Made by a program: the position numbers and the translations under genes | Notes under the pieces: generated by a model | Told to the model about the DNA's origin: nothing | What the model saw: only the letters and a program-made list of their open reading frames with translations | Database searches by the model: none | Shown: piece after piece, positions 1-11,106 of the stretch | Layout of the letters: the number at the start of each line of letters is the position of its first letter | Numbering within the stretch: the stretch's first letter is position 1 | Origin: Haematococcus lacustris | Taxonomy: Eukaryota; Chlorophyta; Chlorophyceae; Chlamydomonadales; Haematococcaceae | DNA length: 64,000 nucleotides | Direction of reading: 5' to 3' | NCBI GenBank assembly: GCA_030144725.1 | Contig: JASKMD010000012.1 | Span: 7,849,333-7,913,332, forward strand

Positions 1-1207
1 GCTGTGACGCTGTTGCTCGTGGCTGCTAGTGATGCCCTTCTGCAAAGCCGTATGCTTATCCTGCAGGCGATGGTGCGCTGCCTGCAGGCTGCTGGGAGGA
101 GGGGCTACTGGGAGCTGGGCGGGGTAGACGAGGTCGTGCAGATGGCCGCTTGCAAGGCTTCTACAGGAGCAAGCTGACCAGGAGTCAGGTGCAGCATGAC
201 AGCGGCCTAAACCAGGCTCGCCTCAACACTCAGCGGTGGAATGGCGGCGTCAAGCTCGAGCTGCAGTACCTGGCAGCAGCCACCCCAGCAGGCACCTCCC
301 TGGTGGCCATCCAGCGGCATGTTGCCGTCACGCTGGCCACTTGGGATGCAGTGTGGGGAGAGTACCTGCATCCCAAGTGGGCTGAGCAAAGGATGAGGCT
401 GCATGGTGCGCAGGAGATGGTCCTGGAGCGCTACTCAAGAAGGTGGGAGTGCCAAGGGTAGGGGGGAAGGGGCAGGACCACAGGCTGATGACTAGGGGCA
501 GGACCACAGGCTAGGTGCCCATGTCCCCAGTTCTGCCAAGGATGTCATCTGCATTGTGTGCCTTGTGTGCCTTGTGTGCCTTGCAGTTGGAGGAGGAGGC
601 AGCCAGCGTGTCCCAGCAGGAGTGGGGGACCCGCAAGCAGCTGGTGGTGTGCTTTGGCTGCGCCAGCATTGGCACCCGGGGTGGGTGGGGGGCCAAGGCC
701 GTGCTGCAGGCCTGCCGCAAGGTGGTGGAGAGGCCCAACAGCGGCAAGCCAACAGACAGGGTGCCAGGCAAGGTGGTGACAGTGAATGAGTTCCGCACCA
801 GCAGGGTCAGCTCGATCTTGAACAGCCCCCAGCCCTGTGAGGAGGAGCTGGACAGCAGCAAGCCCAGCCGGCCTGTAGGCTGGAAGCCCAAGCCGGGTCA
901 GGTGCAGGACCGCTTGTTGCGGTCAGCCTGAAGCAAGCGGTTTGAGGCGCAAGTGCGGGGGCTCATGTGGTGCCCTTGGCTGGCCCATGCCACCCCAGGC
1001 GAGCTTGGCAAATGGGTGGACAGGGACTGCAATGCAGCCCTCAACCTCCAGCGGGCAGGGGAGAGCAAGTGGCGCCCACTGGAGCTGTGCAGGTGGCCAC
1101 ACCGAGGAAGACTTCCAGCCCAGGGCAAGGAGTACCCAGCACTAGGCTTCAAGAAGCTGCGAGAGCGAGCCCCCAAGGCCCTAGCCCAACAGCCTGTAGC
1201 ACAGTAG
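1..1207 (+). pseudogene. Fanzor-like RuvC nuclease relic, copy F1 (5' end off window)
   Basis: This is the C-terminal half of a TnpB/Fanzor-like protein. The first readable block (about 150-442) contains VTLATWDAVW, a signature shared with the copies at 9.9 and 15.5 kb. A GT-AG intron (443-586) follows. The second exon carries FGCASIGTRGGWGAKAVL, then NEFRTSRVSS, and finally WVDRDCNAALNLQRAG, which matches the last RuvC motif (D-R-D-x-N-A-A) of TnpB/Fanzor. It ends at TAG 1205-1207. An in-frame TGA at 929-931 sits where related copies have Trp (xAWSxR), so the copy is dead unless suppressed. It differs from the later copies (ending VAQ, with an MWCPWLA segment) and looks like a separate subfamily. 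The N-terminal RuvC-I half lies outside the window or is lost. The family assignment comes from recognised motifs, not from a search. Confidence 0.6.
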
Positions 1208-3209
1208 CATGTGTGCACCGCGCAATGCTGAGGCTGTTGCTTACATCAGAGCATGTGTTTCATGCCAGCATTGATCGCCCGGCCTTCGCAAGCGGGTTGG
1301 GGTAGTGAATCAGGTATTGGTACCGGATGCTTGCTGCATGCAAACAGTTCGGATTACAGATAACACAGCCCCTGCCCTGTAGTAATAGTAGGGGAAGAAC
1401 TGTCCTGGTGATGCCCAGGACCCATTGTCAGTGCTGACTGATTAACTTTCAGTGCTGACAGATTAACATTCAGCCTGGTGGAGCAGCCCCCGGGAGATGC
1501 CTAGTACGATGGAAGTGTATAGTGGCAGCGGTGGGTAGTGGCAATGGTGAGATACCCTACTTGTAATGGTAGCGAGGTAGTCAGTGCTCGCCACCTGCCA
1601 CATGGAACAACATGTTTGCCTGTGGGTAACAGGTTGGGGTCTGGCCGATGAGCAGCATAGGTTGCGACGCCTGCGCCGAGTAAGAGACCGATGCGAGGTT
1701 AACTGATCCGTTGCATTGGATGACGCGTCCTTAGCTGCTGGCTGGCCCCTGGATTGTATGTCGTGGACTCAATGTCGTGGATTGAATGTCGTGGACAGAT
1801 GACCTGTTTACAGATTTCCTTCCATGCAACGCTACCCCGCCTGTGTCATCCTGCCGGTTGCACTAGTTTGGCTGACTGGTATGGTTGGGATAAGCTGGCA
1901 TATCCTCATAGTGCAGTATACCCTCAATACACAAGACTGTCCCTGTTCTATGTTCAGCTCGGTAACGTCCTCTTCCGCACCGTTATTAACGTTTACAGAT
2001 TACATGTTTACACACTAACAGATTTACAGGTCAAGACATACCCGTCTCAAGCATACGACACAGCAACATGCTTCACTCATCACATCACGGATTGGCGCAA
2101 CATCAACGGCGAACATACGCAACACTTACCCATTCCAAATCCTGGGCCTAGACCATGCCGAGTCCGGCAAGCTACCAAGCGCTACCTTCCACCCCCGCAT
2201 CTTAACACGTGCCCAACTGCATGCTATTCACACTCTACGCGCCACTGAGTTGCGCCCTCCCAGTCCATGTGGTTGAGACACTCTTGGGTGCTGCAGAGGT
2301 GTGGGATGAACCAGATGACGCTGCGACGCTGCCTACCCTCACATTGCTCACACTCAGGCAGCGCCTGTGAGGCTCATGGCTGATGTGCACCTGGCGAGCC
2401 AGGATCTATTCTCATGGCTGCCATGTGCCTGGCCAGTGCTACCACCCACACTCCTTGACAATGTGCCATGATCAGTTCAACGAGATACAATGATCAGTTC
2501 AACCACCCAGGCCCCCCACCTGTGGTGTCCCAGCAGCAGCCTGTGCCACACTGCGTCCAGCTGCAGGTGCTCATTGCACTCGAGGGGCGAAGCCTTTGTG
2601 CCAGGCCACACCCCCTCATGCACCCAGCTGATCTCACCAAGGGAGCTCCTGCCCTCCCTGCCTGCCTCACTGCAGCTCTGCCAGCTGCACCTTGGCCTGC
2701 TGTGCCCCACTTCACCTGCTTCACAGCAGGGGAGTGATGGCCATGGTGGCGCCGTCTGCCCCAGGCCCTGGCTGTGCGTCGGCTCCTGCCACGCCATACT
2801 TCTTCTGGAGCGCCAGGTCTGCACACCACCACCAGCACCACCACCACCACCAGCACCACCACCACCGACACGGGCACGTTGTTGCAGCACTAGGGCATCT
2901 GATCCAGACACGTGGGAAGCAGCAATGGTGTTGGCGGAGGGAGGTGGCTAAGCAGCTGACCCCTGGCATCACAGCACCAGGTGCGCATGCAGGCCAACCC
3001 ACAAGTGAGGCTCTCAGGCGCGGCACAGCAGCAGCACGAGGTGAGGGTGGTGACAAGCTTTGTAATGCACACCCTGCCGGCCTTGTGGTTGCCCCAGGTC
3101 CACGTCACACGCTGGGCGGAATGCCAGCCATGCATGGCTTTCAGTCTAAGGTCATGTCTAAGGTCAGCAAGTCACGCCCCGCAACCCTAGCAGGGCCGAC
3201 CAGCAGGGC
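1208..3209. other. Intergenic, no convincing gene
   Basis: The first 70 bases resemble the trailer of the other Fanzor-like copies (ACATCAG.GCATGT, then TTTCATGCCA) and the similarity then stops. Open frames here (for example 1754-2248) have no recognisable motif and no coding-like neighbours. A CAC/CCA-rich simple repeat lies at 2821-2867. The segment is also downstream of the minus-strand ferritin gene and probably holds its 3' flank. Confidence 0.5.
2821..2867. repeat. CAC trinucleotide repeat
   Basis: An imperfect (CAC)n tract with occasional CAG interruptions. It creates His-, Pro- or Trp/Val-rich open frames on both strands that are not genes. Confidence 0.9.
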
Positions 3210-5803
3210 CTAGGGTGCTGCGTCTGCGGCTGCAGCAGGGCCTGGAAACATGACCCAGTGCCACTGCTCTACCCTCTGCCAGGCCCACAGATCTGCACTA
3301 GCACACACTGGTAGCCTGCGGCACCCACCAATAGTAATCACGCCCAGGCCCTTGCCAGCGCGCTGCAGCTGGCTGACCAGCACAGCTGCCTGCTTCACGT
3401 CCTTGCTCTGCTCGTCCAGCAGGTAGTCCTCCACGACTGCACACCAAGCGCAGGCCAGCCCCACACCCAGGTTAGTTCCCCTCCACAAGCACCAGCAGGT
3501 GCATGTCCATTCAATGTGTTTCCACCTAGTCACGCGACAGCACACGCTAGGATTTGAACCCTCCACCTGCACACACCAGATCTACCCACCAGCTCTCGCA
3601 CACAACAGAACACTTCTCGCTGTACCAATCCAACACCCCACACTCCACACCCCACCACCCTCCTGACCTACCCTCTTTCAGCCGAGCCTGTGTCGCCTCA
3701 ACCTCCGCCACCACCCTTGATGCAGCCCCTTCCTCCCCTTTCCATCCTATCTCACCCTCCCCTTCCAGCCCCGCGGCTTACAGTGCGCCATGTCTGCATC
3801 ATCAGCCTCATCAGCCATGGACCGCAGCTCCCTCAACCGCCCGAAGTTCAGCTTTTCCAGCGACAGCGCAACCTCAGCCGCATGCTGCGCATCGCCCTTC
3901 TCTGCAAGCTCAGAGACAGCAGGCACAGCCTGGCAACCTGACAGCACCTTGGCCTATGTAGCACTGCTGCTGGCAGCAGCTGGCAGCAGCCACTGACATC
4001 TGACATTCTGTTCGTTAAGCCAGCGGTTGGCTGCATTCCCCCCCTTGTGCAATCCTTATGCTGGTGGTCCCACAGTACCACCCACAGGTCATGACTCGAT
4101 GCTGGTGATGCCCCACTGTGACACCCACAGGTCAGGGTCGGGTGCTTGCAGGCAGCACATTGGTCAGTGGCCAACCAGGCCTGCCTGCCTGCAACCTCCT
4201 AATCCCACCCAGCACCCCACCCCTGCAGGCCACCTGGTTCTAACCGCCCATGTGCATGTGCATGTGGCCCAGTCTGTGGCTCACTTCAGAGGCTCCCCAC
4301 CTTCGTGGTCAAACTCAGTGTTAGGCGGCAGCAGGCTTCCAAGGACCACCCGCCCGCCCCTCCTGACCTGATACTCCATAAGCCTCAGTGCATGCTGCAG
4401 CAGCAACCGTCACAACAGGAGACAGTCAGCTCAGCAGCGGCCTCCATCAAGCAATGCACACCAGCCATTTGCAAGATTGACACATGGGCACTGTATGGCG
4501 GCAGGCGGTAGACGACCGCACCCAATGCACAACAAAGCCCAAGCAATTTATCAGTTTGCTGGCTCCAGCAGTGACATTGCTGATGGCCGCACTATGGAGG
4601 GTGAGGGTGGAGATGATGATGGAGTTGGTTAGAACGAAGAGGTCAGCATTGCAGTCGCATTGCAGCCGCATTGCAGGGCCAGCGGGTCTTCCCCTCCCAC
4701 CAGGCTGCAAAGCTTACCTCCCGCTCCTCATCACTTTGGTGCTGCACGCAGCAAGCACAGCACCAACAGACTGGGTCAGTCTCCTTGCATGGACTAAGCA
4801 GCTTGCTTCTGCGTCCGGGTCATCTTACAGCACCCCTAGCAACACAGTAGGCCGGGACAGTGCGCCAGGCTGGTACCCAATACGATGCACACTGCCAAGC
4901 ACACTCCCTTGCAGACCAGGTTGCGCTTGCATGCTACCAGCAGCCCAGCCCTACTCAGCCCTACGCTTGCACGCCAGAACCCACCTTGAACATGGCAGAG
5001 AAGCCGGGCAGGCCCACATTGTCCCTCCCAAAGTACGCGGCGGCAGACAGATACAAGTACGACATATTCAGCTCCACGTTGATCTGCTCGTTGATGGCCA
5101 CCTGAGACAAGCCAGCACATGGACCTAGGCTGTTATCTTGTCTGTGCAAACGCAGTGTGCATGATAGCAGCATCAAAGAAAACGTGCGTCGTGATGGACT
5201 TGGCAAAACAGCCACACCTACAGTCGGCTGAGGCGGCTCCACAGAGCAACACAGGGCAACACGAACAGCACTACACAACCGGTATGAAACACTCAGGTTC
5301 CAAGCAGTTTGAGCCGAAGCCCGTCAGACTTTAACACAGCAGGCACTGTCTAGTGCTCACGACACAGCTCACTCGCATTGCCCTTACCTCAGCCTTGCTC
5401 GCAAAGTCCATGCGGCCAATGCTAACGCGGGGCACGCCGGAGGGGCCAGCCAGGGTGGCCTGGGCTAGAGCTGGCAGAACACGCTCAACCTACGGAGGTG
5501 AAGCGCGTACACACCAGTGCAGCCGCGGAAGCCGGGGAGGCTAGTTACAGTTGACTAGCAGCGCGTCAGGATGCCGCATAACGCCAACAGATCGATGTTT
5601 GACGCGACGGCGAAGGAAATCAGAACCCTAGTCTTAGCCGAATTGTGAACAGACCAGACGCTACGTGGTGGGTGGCACGCTCGTGATTTTGCGCAATTTA
5701 CCTCCGCGGAGGGGGAGAAAACAATTCCTGTCGCCACGGCCTCGGCTTCTTTCTTGACGTCGAAGTCCGTGGCGCCAGCCACCTCCGGATCGTAGTGACC
5801 CAT
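3210..5803 (-). CDS. Ferritin, probably chloroplast-targeted (multi-exon)
   Basis: Iron-storage ferritin: it oxidises Fe(II) and stores it in a 24-subunit shell, in the plastid in green algae and plants. Seven exons can be traced on the minus strand: 5803-5702, 5489-5388, 5101-4985, 4741-4718, 4394-4301, 3901-3782 and 3436 to about 3340/3210. Splice sites are GT-AG and phases agree across all junctions. Visible ferritin landmarks are [15 protein letters not shown] (ferroxidase Glu and the tyrosine region of helix A), SDEEREHA (metal-binding Glu/His), [22 protein letters not shown] and [10 protein letters not shown]. Exon 4 is only 24 nt. The mature part starts near [13 protein letters not shown] at 5803 is the first in-frame Met I can place, but a transit-peptide exon upstream (as far as 5988) is likely and its frame is unresolved. 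The C terminus after [13 protein letters not shown] is uncertain. Confidence 0.85.
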
Positions 5804-7385
5804 CTGCGGGCTCGGCGTGCAGAGGTTGTGGCAGAGCTGCTGGGGCAGGCGCTCTGGCAGGTCTTGGCCCGGTGCAGCTGACGCACCCTGTAGCGAGCAG
5901 GCTGCAGCCTGGCTACGCGGTTAAGAGAGCGGGCAAACCCTGGTGCAGGGGAGCCGCGAGCGGAAACGCGACATACGTGCGACTGCATTGTGCAACTGTG
6001 CTAGCGACGAAGAGCGAGGACGAGCGGTGGTGAGGGCTATGAATTTATGCCAGAGATTGCCGATTTACCTCTCACCCATGCCGCCAACAACAGTGCGCCA
6101 CGTCACACGTATGCAAGCTGTGCAGCTAGGACCCAGGACAATGTGCAGCCAGGACCACTTATGATGCGGACAATGTGCAGTCAGGACAGGAAAGGACACC
6201 ACATGTTCGTTGCACATCACTGCTCACGTAACAACGGGGCGGCTGAATATGTTGTTGACATCTCTGCTCAGCTCAGACGGGCTCCACCTACTGTAGCAAC
6301 CCGCTTCCTTGAGAACGGGCGTCGATCATTGTGTGCGTGTGTGCGTGCGTGTGTGCGTGTGCTTGCGCGTGTGCGTGCGTGCGCGTCGCGTGTGTGTGCG
6401 CGTGTGTGTATGTGTGTGAGAGGGGGAAAGGGGAAGGGGGGGGCTTGGTGGGAACGGCAGCAAGGCTGGGACCTGCTACCATCTGCTCATGCACCTAACA
6501 CTCCTACCCCGCATTGCGGTCTTATCTTTCACAGAATGAGTACAGTGTGGTTGTGACACCCTTGGGTGTTGTGCCACAACTTGTGGAGGTGCTTGGCTGG
6601 TGAGCAGGGTAGCATGCCGCATACAATGCTAGCTTTCAGAAGCTGAACCCTGCAACGTACTATGAACCAGCCTGGTCAGCTCAGCTGTTGGCACCAGTTA
6701 GAGCTAATGTAGTGAGCGTGATTGAGAGCACCGCAACCTGCCAGCAGCACTCTGCCAACACACTGCCAGCAGCAGGACACGCAGCAGGACACGCAGCCAG
6801 CACTGGCTCATGGGCTGACCAGCATTATGAAGCCCAGTCATAGGATGCCCAGTACTAGGATGCACAGCACACCAAGATCAGAATGCCCAGGTCTGCCTAT
6901 TGACTGCAGTGCACGGCAGTCGCACCCGCACACCCCGGCCTGCGGCCCTGCTATGCCTCCATGCAGTACATGTAGAGGGGGTGCAGTGCAGGCTCATAGC
7001 TAGGGCCCTAGGGCTATTCAAGATGCTTGACGCTACCCCTTGCAGTGCTGGGGGGCAACACGGGGTAGGATTCCAAAGGGTGCTGCCATGGGTGAGCATG
7101 GCCTGCCAGCAAAGACACCTGACCTGCCGCCAATCAAGGATTGGCTGGCAGGTAGCTGGAGCCCTGGTCGGCCCGCCAGTGGCTGGGACTGCATGGCGCT
7201 TTGAAGGGGGTGGACAGGGCATGGGGGTGGGCGGGGTGAGGGTGTGGGGAGCTTGTTGTAGTTAGGGTTGGGGTTGGACAGGGTCCTCAAGGTGGTAGAC
7301 CACTAGGAGCCTGGAGAACCTGGAGAGGTGACACAGTGTGACCAACTGTGACCTCCATGCCTGGTGTGCTGAGTGTGTGTACCAT
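5804..7385. other. Ferritin upstream region and intergenic DNA
   Basis: 5804-5990 probably contains ferritin 5' UTR or transit-peptide sequence. The rest has no gene I recognise. A TG/CG-rich simple repeat lies at 6330-6418. 7200-7385 is G-rich and could be intron or upstream remnant of the Fanzor-like relic that becomes readable at 7386. Confidence 0.5.
6330..6418. repeat. GT/GC-rich dinucleotide microsatellite
   Basis: An imperfect (GTGC/GTGT)n tract. The Cys/Val/Arg-rich and His/Thr-rich open frames across it are translation artefacts. Confidence 0.9.
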
Positions 7386-7529
7386 GCAGTTCCTGGAGGT
7401 GGCTGAGGCCTCGTCCATAGAGCTCCAAATTGAACACGCAGGTGGTGGCCTTCTTTGTCAATGCTGGCAGCAGCACCCAGGACACATGGGGGCCCAAGGC
7501 AGTGCTGCAGTCAGCCGACCCCAACTAAC

Positions 7530-7818
7530 AGAAAATGACAGGAAACCGACCCCTGGTAATCAAAACGACGCCGCGTCTCAGCCACGTGGATTCTATTTAT
7601 GTTTAGCTCATCACTGGATAGAGGACTCCGCCAGCTATGCGGTGCAGCTTGTATCATTAAATGTTGTGCACTGTGCTGAGTGCTATGGCGGCTCAAATCT
7701 TGACATTCAAACTCATGCCAGTTTTGCTCATGCGGGCCTCGTCGCGAGAGACCGCCGCGACCGACGTGGCCCAGGAGCACCTGCACACAGTGAGGAACAA
7801 TCGCCGCAGTCAAAATGA
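7530..7818 (+). CDS. Conserved ORF in TIR element copy 1 (function unknown)
   Basis: A reading frame with KPTPGNQNDAASQP, CAECYGGSNLDIQ and ASFAHAGL, ending QSPQSK at 7818. The same frame is open in the second element (33291-33611), with substitutions and no indel that breaks it. This is compatible with a transposon-encoded exon. No domain is recognised, and conservation could also simply reflect recent copying. Confidence 0.3.
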
Positions 7819-8085
7819 TTCACATGGCACGCCAAACCGATGTAAAGACGCCCCTCCACCCATGCTCGGAAACATGCAAGGCTGCTGCGATGCTTGACCC
7901 CTTCGTGAGCAGTACTGTTGGCCTGGCCACTCTGTAATGCATCACAAGGTGTGTAGCCATTGCTATGTTACCTTGCTCGACATGTTGGGTCCGATCCCTC
8001 CCGCCCGCCCTCCGCTTGCGTGTCGAGCTCGTGTCCAGCTCCGCTTTGGCCCCCTGCTGCTCAGATGGAGGGGATAGGGAGGCAC

Positions 8086-8470
8086 TAGCACCAGCTGCCA
8101 CCTGCTGCCAGGGGGGGGCTGCAGGAGGGGTGGGCAGCCCAGGGGCGGCACCAGCACCAGCTGCCAGCTCCTGCCAGGGGGGGGCAGCAGGAGGGGTGGG
8201 CAGCCCAGGGGCGGCACCAGCACCAGCTGCCAGCTCCTGCCAGGGGGGGGCAGCAGGAGGGGTGGGCAGCCCAGGGGCGGCACCAGCACCAGCTGCCAGC
8301 TCCTGCCAGGGGGGGGCAGCAGGAGGGGTGGGCAGCCCAGGAGCGGCACCAGCAGCAGCTGCCAGCTGCTGCCAGGGGGGGGCAGCAGGAGGGGTGGGCA
8401 GCCCAGGAGCGGCACTAGCAGCAGCTGCCAGCTGCTGCCAGGGGGGGGCAGCAGGAGGGGTGGGAGGGGG
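8086..8470. repeat. 66-bp minisatellite (22-codon repeat), element copy 1
   Basis: Phase landmarks (GCAGCCC at 8134, 8200, 8266, 8332 and 8398) show an exact 66-bp period. 66 is divisible by three, so all frames stay open; the minus strand reads a 22-residue Pro/Leu-rich repeat containing CPPLLLPPPG. The second element has a homologous array with diverged units. Confidence 0.9.
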
Positions 8471-8783
8471 TGGGAGGGCGGGGCTGGGGCTGGGAGGGGG
8501 TGGGAGGGGGTGGGAGGGGGTGGGGCGGGCTGCAAGGGTTCCGGTAGGCTAGTCAGCACTGCAAGGCAAAGTTAGGTCACGCCAACTTATGTTTCCACAA
8601 GCCTGGTTGATGGAATGCTTTGATTTCTTCTCCAACAGCTGCTTCGTTGGGTTAGGAACAAAGTTGACACGGCAAATTCTGGGAAGTCACAGTGGTCGGT
8701 TCACAATACGCCGGTTTGTGCAAGGGGGTCCCTTTTTTGTATAGCCGGCTAGGGAGAAACGAACATTATCGCACCTCGCTGCA

Positions 8784-8996
8784 ATGTCGCGTGTCAACTT
8801 GCCCAACGACGGTCCTCCGACAACGCCTGCACCAATGAAAGGTTCGCGGAGTGAGCCTGGCGGGCTAAACATTGATTGTACTTCTGGCTCGATAGCAAGC
8901 GCAGTTCAATCACTGATGCCGCTACATACCACTAGAACAATCGGTTGTGAGCAGCTGAGGTGTGTCCGCGCTCGCTTGCGCCGGCATGGCCTCTAA
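8784..8996 (+). CDS. Conserved short ORF near right end of TIR element copy 1
   Basis: Starts MSRVNLPNDGPP and contains EPGGLNIDCTSGSIAS and TIGCEQLRCVRARLRRHG. A near-identical frame, slightly longer at the C terminus, occurs in the second element at 35281-35505. No known domain. It may be an exon of an element-encoded protein or conserved non-coding sequence. Confidence 0.25.
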   Translation: MSRVNLPNDGPPTTPAPMKGSRSEPGGLNIDCTSGSIASAVQSLMPLHTTRTIGCEQLRCVRARLRRHGL

Positions 8997-9713
8997 TGCA
9001 AGGATTAACGCGCCGCTTGCCAGTAGACGCGCAATAATTCGCAGCAGCCAGTGTGATGAACGCTATCAATTGCGGATTAATTCGCAGGTGCCAATGCAAC
9101 AAACGCTACTGAAATCGGTGCACTGTGTAGCGAGTACTTGCATGAAGATTACCAATCCCATGTTGGGACATCCTGAGCTGCAGGCCTGCCGCAAGGTGAT
9201 GGAGAAGCCTCGGGGTCAGGGCAAGCTGAGGGGGGAACGGGGTGACAGTGGATGAGCTCCGCACAAGCTGGGTCGGCTCAGCTGTGGCTGGCCAAGGGGC
9301 GAGGCTGGCAAGGCCAAGGGCAAGGCAGCCACACAGCCAGTATCCTCAGAGCCTGGGCCCAGCATTCCCCCGCTGGCCAAGCAATGCCGGACAAGGCTGC
9401 CGAGGCCAAGGCTGAGCAGGCAGCCAAGGCTACCCTGCCTGCCAAAGCTACGCAGCCTACGGAGGTCAACTGGGGCAAGAGCAAACCTGGCAAGCACAAG
9501 CCAGCCTATACCCCCCCTCCACGCAACTGCTAGCTAAGTGGCTACACAGGGACATCAGCGCAGTGCTGAACCTGCAGCGCATTGGGGTGCAAGCGGCGTC
9601 CCCTGGAGCTGTGCTGGTAGCTTGGCCTTAAGGTATACAAGCAACTAAGCAAGCGGCTATGTGCCCGGCCCTCGAAATCAAGCCTAGTGTCATCCCAGCC
9701 ATGGTGGCAATAG

Positions 9714-9805
9714 TGTAGGTGGTAGGCACTCATGCACCATGTCCATGTGCATTGGGTACACTCCACACAGCCCATTGACACCATTTGAGTCGGGCCACTA
9801 ATGGT
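9714..9805 (+). repeat. Truncated Fanzor 3' module (copy F2)
   Basis: This matches the central part of the 3' non-coding module of copies F3-F6 (GGTGGTAGGCACTCATGCAC, ACACAGCCCATTGACACC, GTCGGGCCACTA) and is cut off at the junction with copy F3 at about 9806. Confidence 0.65.
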
Positions 9806-10936
9806 CCGATCCAGCCCCACCTCCAGCACCTGGCAGCAGCAAGCTCAGCCGCCACTTCCCTGGAGGCCAACCTGAAGCACAGCAGCGTCACCCTGGCCAC
9901 CTGGGATGCGGTGTGGGAGGTGTACTGGGACCCCAAGTGGGCACGGCAGCGGCTGAGGCTGTACGGAGCCCAGGACTGGGCGCTGGAGCAGTTCTTCAAG
10001 CAGGTGAGGGTGGGTGTGTGGGTGGGTGGTAGGGCGGGTAAGGGTGCAACTCCAACTTGGTGCAACCATGTGGTGGGTTAAACATGAGGTGAATGGCAGT
10101 GGACTGTGCCATGCCTAACCTGGTGCCACCATGTCAGCCACCATGTGTGAGCATTGTGTGCATGGCTGCAGTTGGAGAAGGACATGGCGGAGGTATTAAT
10201 GGAGCGCCATGGGCGTGCCAAGCAGCTGGTGGACTTCTTTGGTGCAGCTAGCATTGGCACTGGGGGAGGCTGGGGTGCGGATGCGGTGTTGTGGGCCTGC
10301 TGCAAGGTGGTGTGCAGGCCCAGGGGCTCAGACCAATGGCGGGGCAGGGTGACGCTTGTGGATGAGCACCGCACCACACGGGTCAGCTCAGCAGTGAATG
10401 GCCAGCAGCCATGTGAGGAGGAGCTGGATCATGAGCAGCCCACCAGGCGTGCAGGCTGGAAGCCCCCAGCAGGGCAGGTGGACCTCCGCCTGCTGCGCCC
10501 AGCCTGGAGCCAGCATCGTGCATGCAGCAGCCAGGAGGCCACACCGGCAGCAGCCTCAGATCCAGGGCCCAGCACTCCCCCGCCAGCCAAGCGCAGCAAG
10601 CGCACCAAGGCTGAGCAGGCAGCTGAGCCCACCCAGCCCACCAAGATGACAGGCAATGCCCAGGGCAAGGCTTCTACAGCCAAGCCAGCGCCACAGCCAA
10701 GCAGGTGGCTGGACAGGGATTGCAATGCTGCGCTGAATATGCAGCGCATTGGGGACAGCAAGTGGTGTCCACTGGAGCTGTGCTGGTTGCCAGACCAGGG
10801 AGCTCTGCTAGCCACGGGCAAGGAGTACCCTGGCCTGGGCAACAAGCGGCTGCGAGACCAGCCATCCAAGGCCCAGCAGCAGCAGCAGCAGCAGCCAACT
10901 CTACACTATAGCCCTAGCGGTCAGGCAATAGTGTAG
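9806..10936 (+). pseudogene. Fanzor-like nuclease, copy F3 (5' truncated, best-preserved C-terminal half)
   Basis: Two exons: 9806-10003 (PHLQHLAAAS through ALEQFFKQ) and 10172-10936, separated by a GT-AG intron. Exon 2 is open throughout: MAEVLMERHGRAKQL, FGAASIGTGGGWGAD, VTLVDEHRTTRVSSAV, a basic low-complexity linker with KRSKRTK (possible nuclear localisation), WLDRDCNAALNMQRIG (RuvC-III), KEYPGLGNKRLRD and poly-Gln. The family motif is D-X(n)-[TS][TS]-XX-zinc region-RD; the TT and RD parts are present here, while the RuvC-I Asp exon is missing. The usual ending (AEAQ stop) is deleted: the poly-Gln runs directly into the 3' module and the stop lies at 10934-10936. The protein would be RNA-guided endonuclease-like, but this copy lacks a catalytic residue. 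Confidence 0.65.
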
Positions 10937-11106
10937 GTGGTAGGCACTCATGCACCATGTCCATGTGCATTGGGTATACTCCACACAGCCCATTGACACC
11001 ATTTGTGTCGGGCCACTAGCACTCCCTAGTATTCCCGCTAGTGGCTGCTAGTGGCCACTACTGGTCCGGCTCAAATGGAGGCCCTAGTAAGGGACAAAGG
11101 GGCTGC
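10897..11106 (+). repeat. Fanzor 3' module (F3): candidate guide-RNA scaffold
   Basis: Non-coding sequence shared with F4, F5 and F6. It contains a 9-bp hairpin, CTACACTAT (10901-10909) with ATAGTGTAG (10928-10936), and the 12-bp palindrome TAGTGGCCACTA. It ends at a common edge (GAGGC.CTAGT.AGGGA.AAAG) after which all copies diverge. In TnpB/Fanzor systems the guide RNA overlaps the 3' end of the nuclease gene, with the guide at the element edge; the location fits, but transcription is not shown. Confidence 0.5.

Larger units (their letters stand above)
7511..9176 (+). mobile_element. TIR DNA transposon, copy 1, TSD GCTGCAG
   Basis: The element begins TCAGCCGACCCCAAC and ends GTTGGGACATCCTGA; the ends are imperfect inverted repeats (TCAG....CCCAAC). 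The 7-bp sequence GCTGCAG occurs immediately left (7504-7510) and right (9177-9183), and removing the element restores a continuous Fanzor-like sequence. The interior matches the element at 33267-35630 in order: an ORF starting near ENDRKPTPGNQNDAASQP (about 7530-7818), a 66-bp minisatellite (8086-8470), a short G-rich array (8448-8525), and an ORF starting MSRVNLPNDGPP (8784-8996). No recognisable transposase or DDE motif was found, so it may be non-autonomous. A 7-bp TSD is unusual and does not by itself assign a superfamily. Confidence 0.8.
7386..9700 (+). pseudogene. Fanzor-like relic, copy F2, split by a TIR transposon
   Basis: The left part (7386-7510) follows a CAG acceptor and aligns by eye with the second exon of the other copies (LEE/MAEV..., then ...GGPKAVLQ). 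It breaks off after GCTGCAG. The right part resumes at 9177 with GCTGCAGGCCTGCCGCAAGG, giving LQACRKVMEKP as in F1 (LQACRKVVERP). It continues with a decayed TVDELRT equivalent (RuvC-II/zinc region) and a degenerate DRDxNAAL region near 9540-9600. Frameshifts and stops are frequent. A 1666-bp transposon (7511-9176) sits exactly at the break with a 7-bp target duplication, so insertion into a pre-existing Fanzor copy is well supported. Confidence 0.6.

Noticed and set aside
1754..2248. 164-codon ORF
   Set aside because: No motif, no splice partner and no related copy in the window; likely chance.
7963..8559. Paired ~195-codon ORFs on both strands
   Set aside because: Produced by the 66-bp minisatellite, which is stop-free in several frames; kept only as a repeat.
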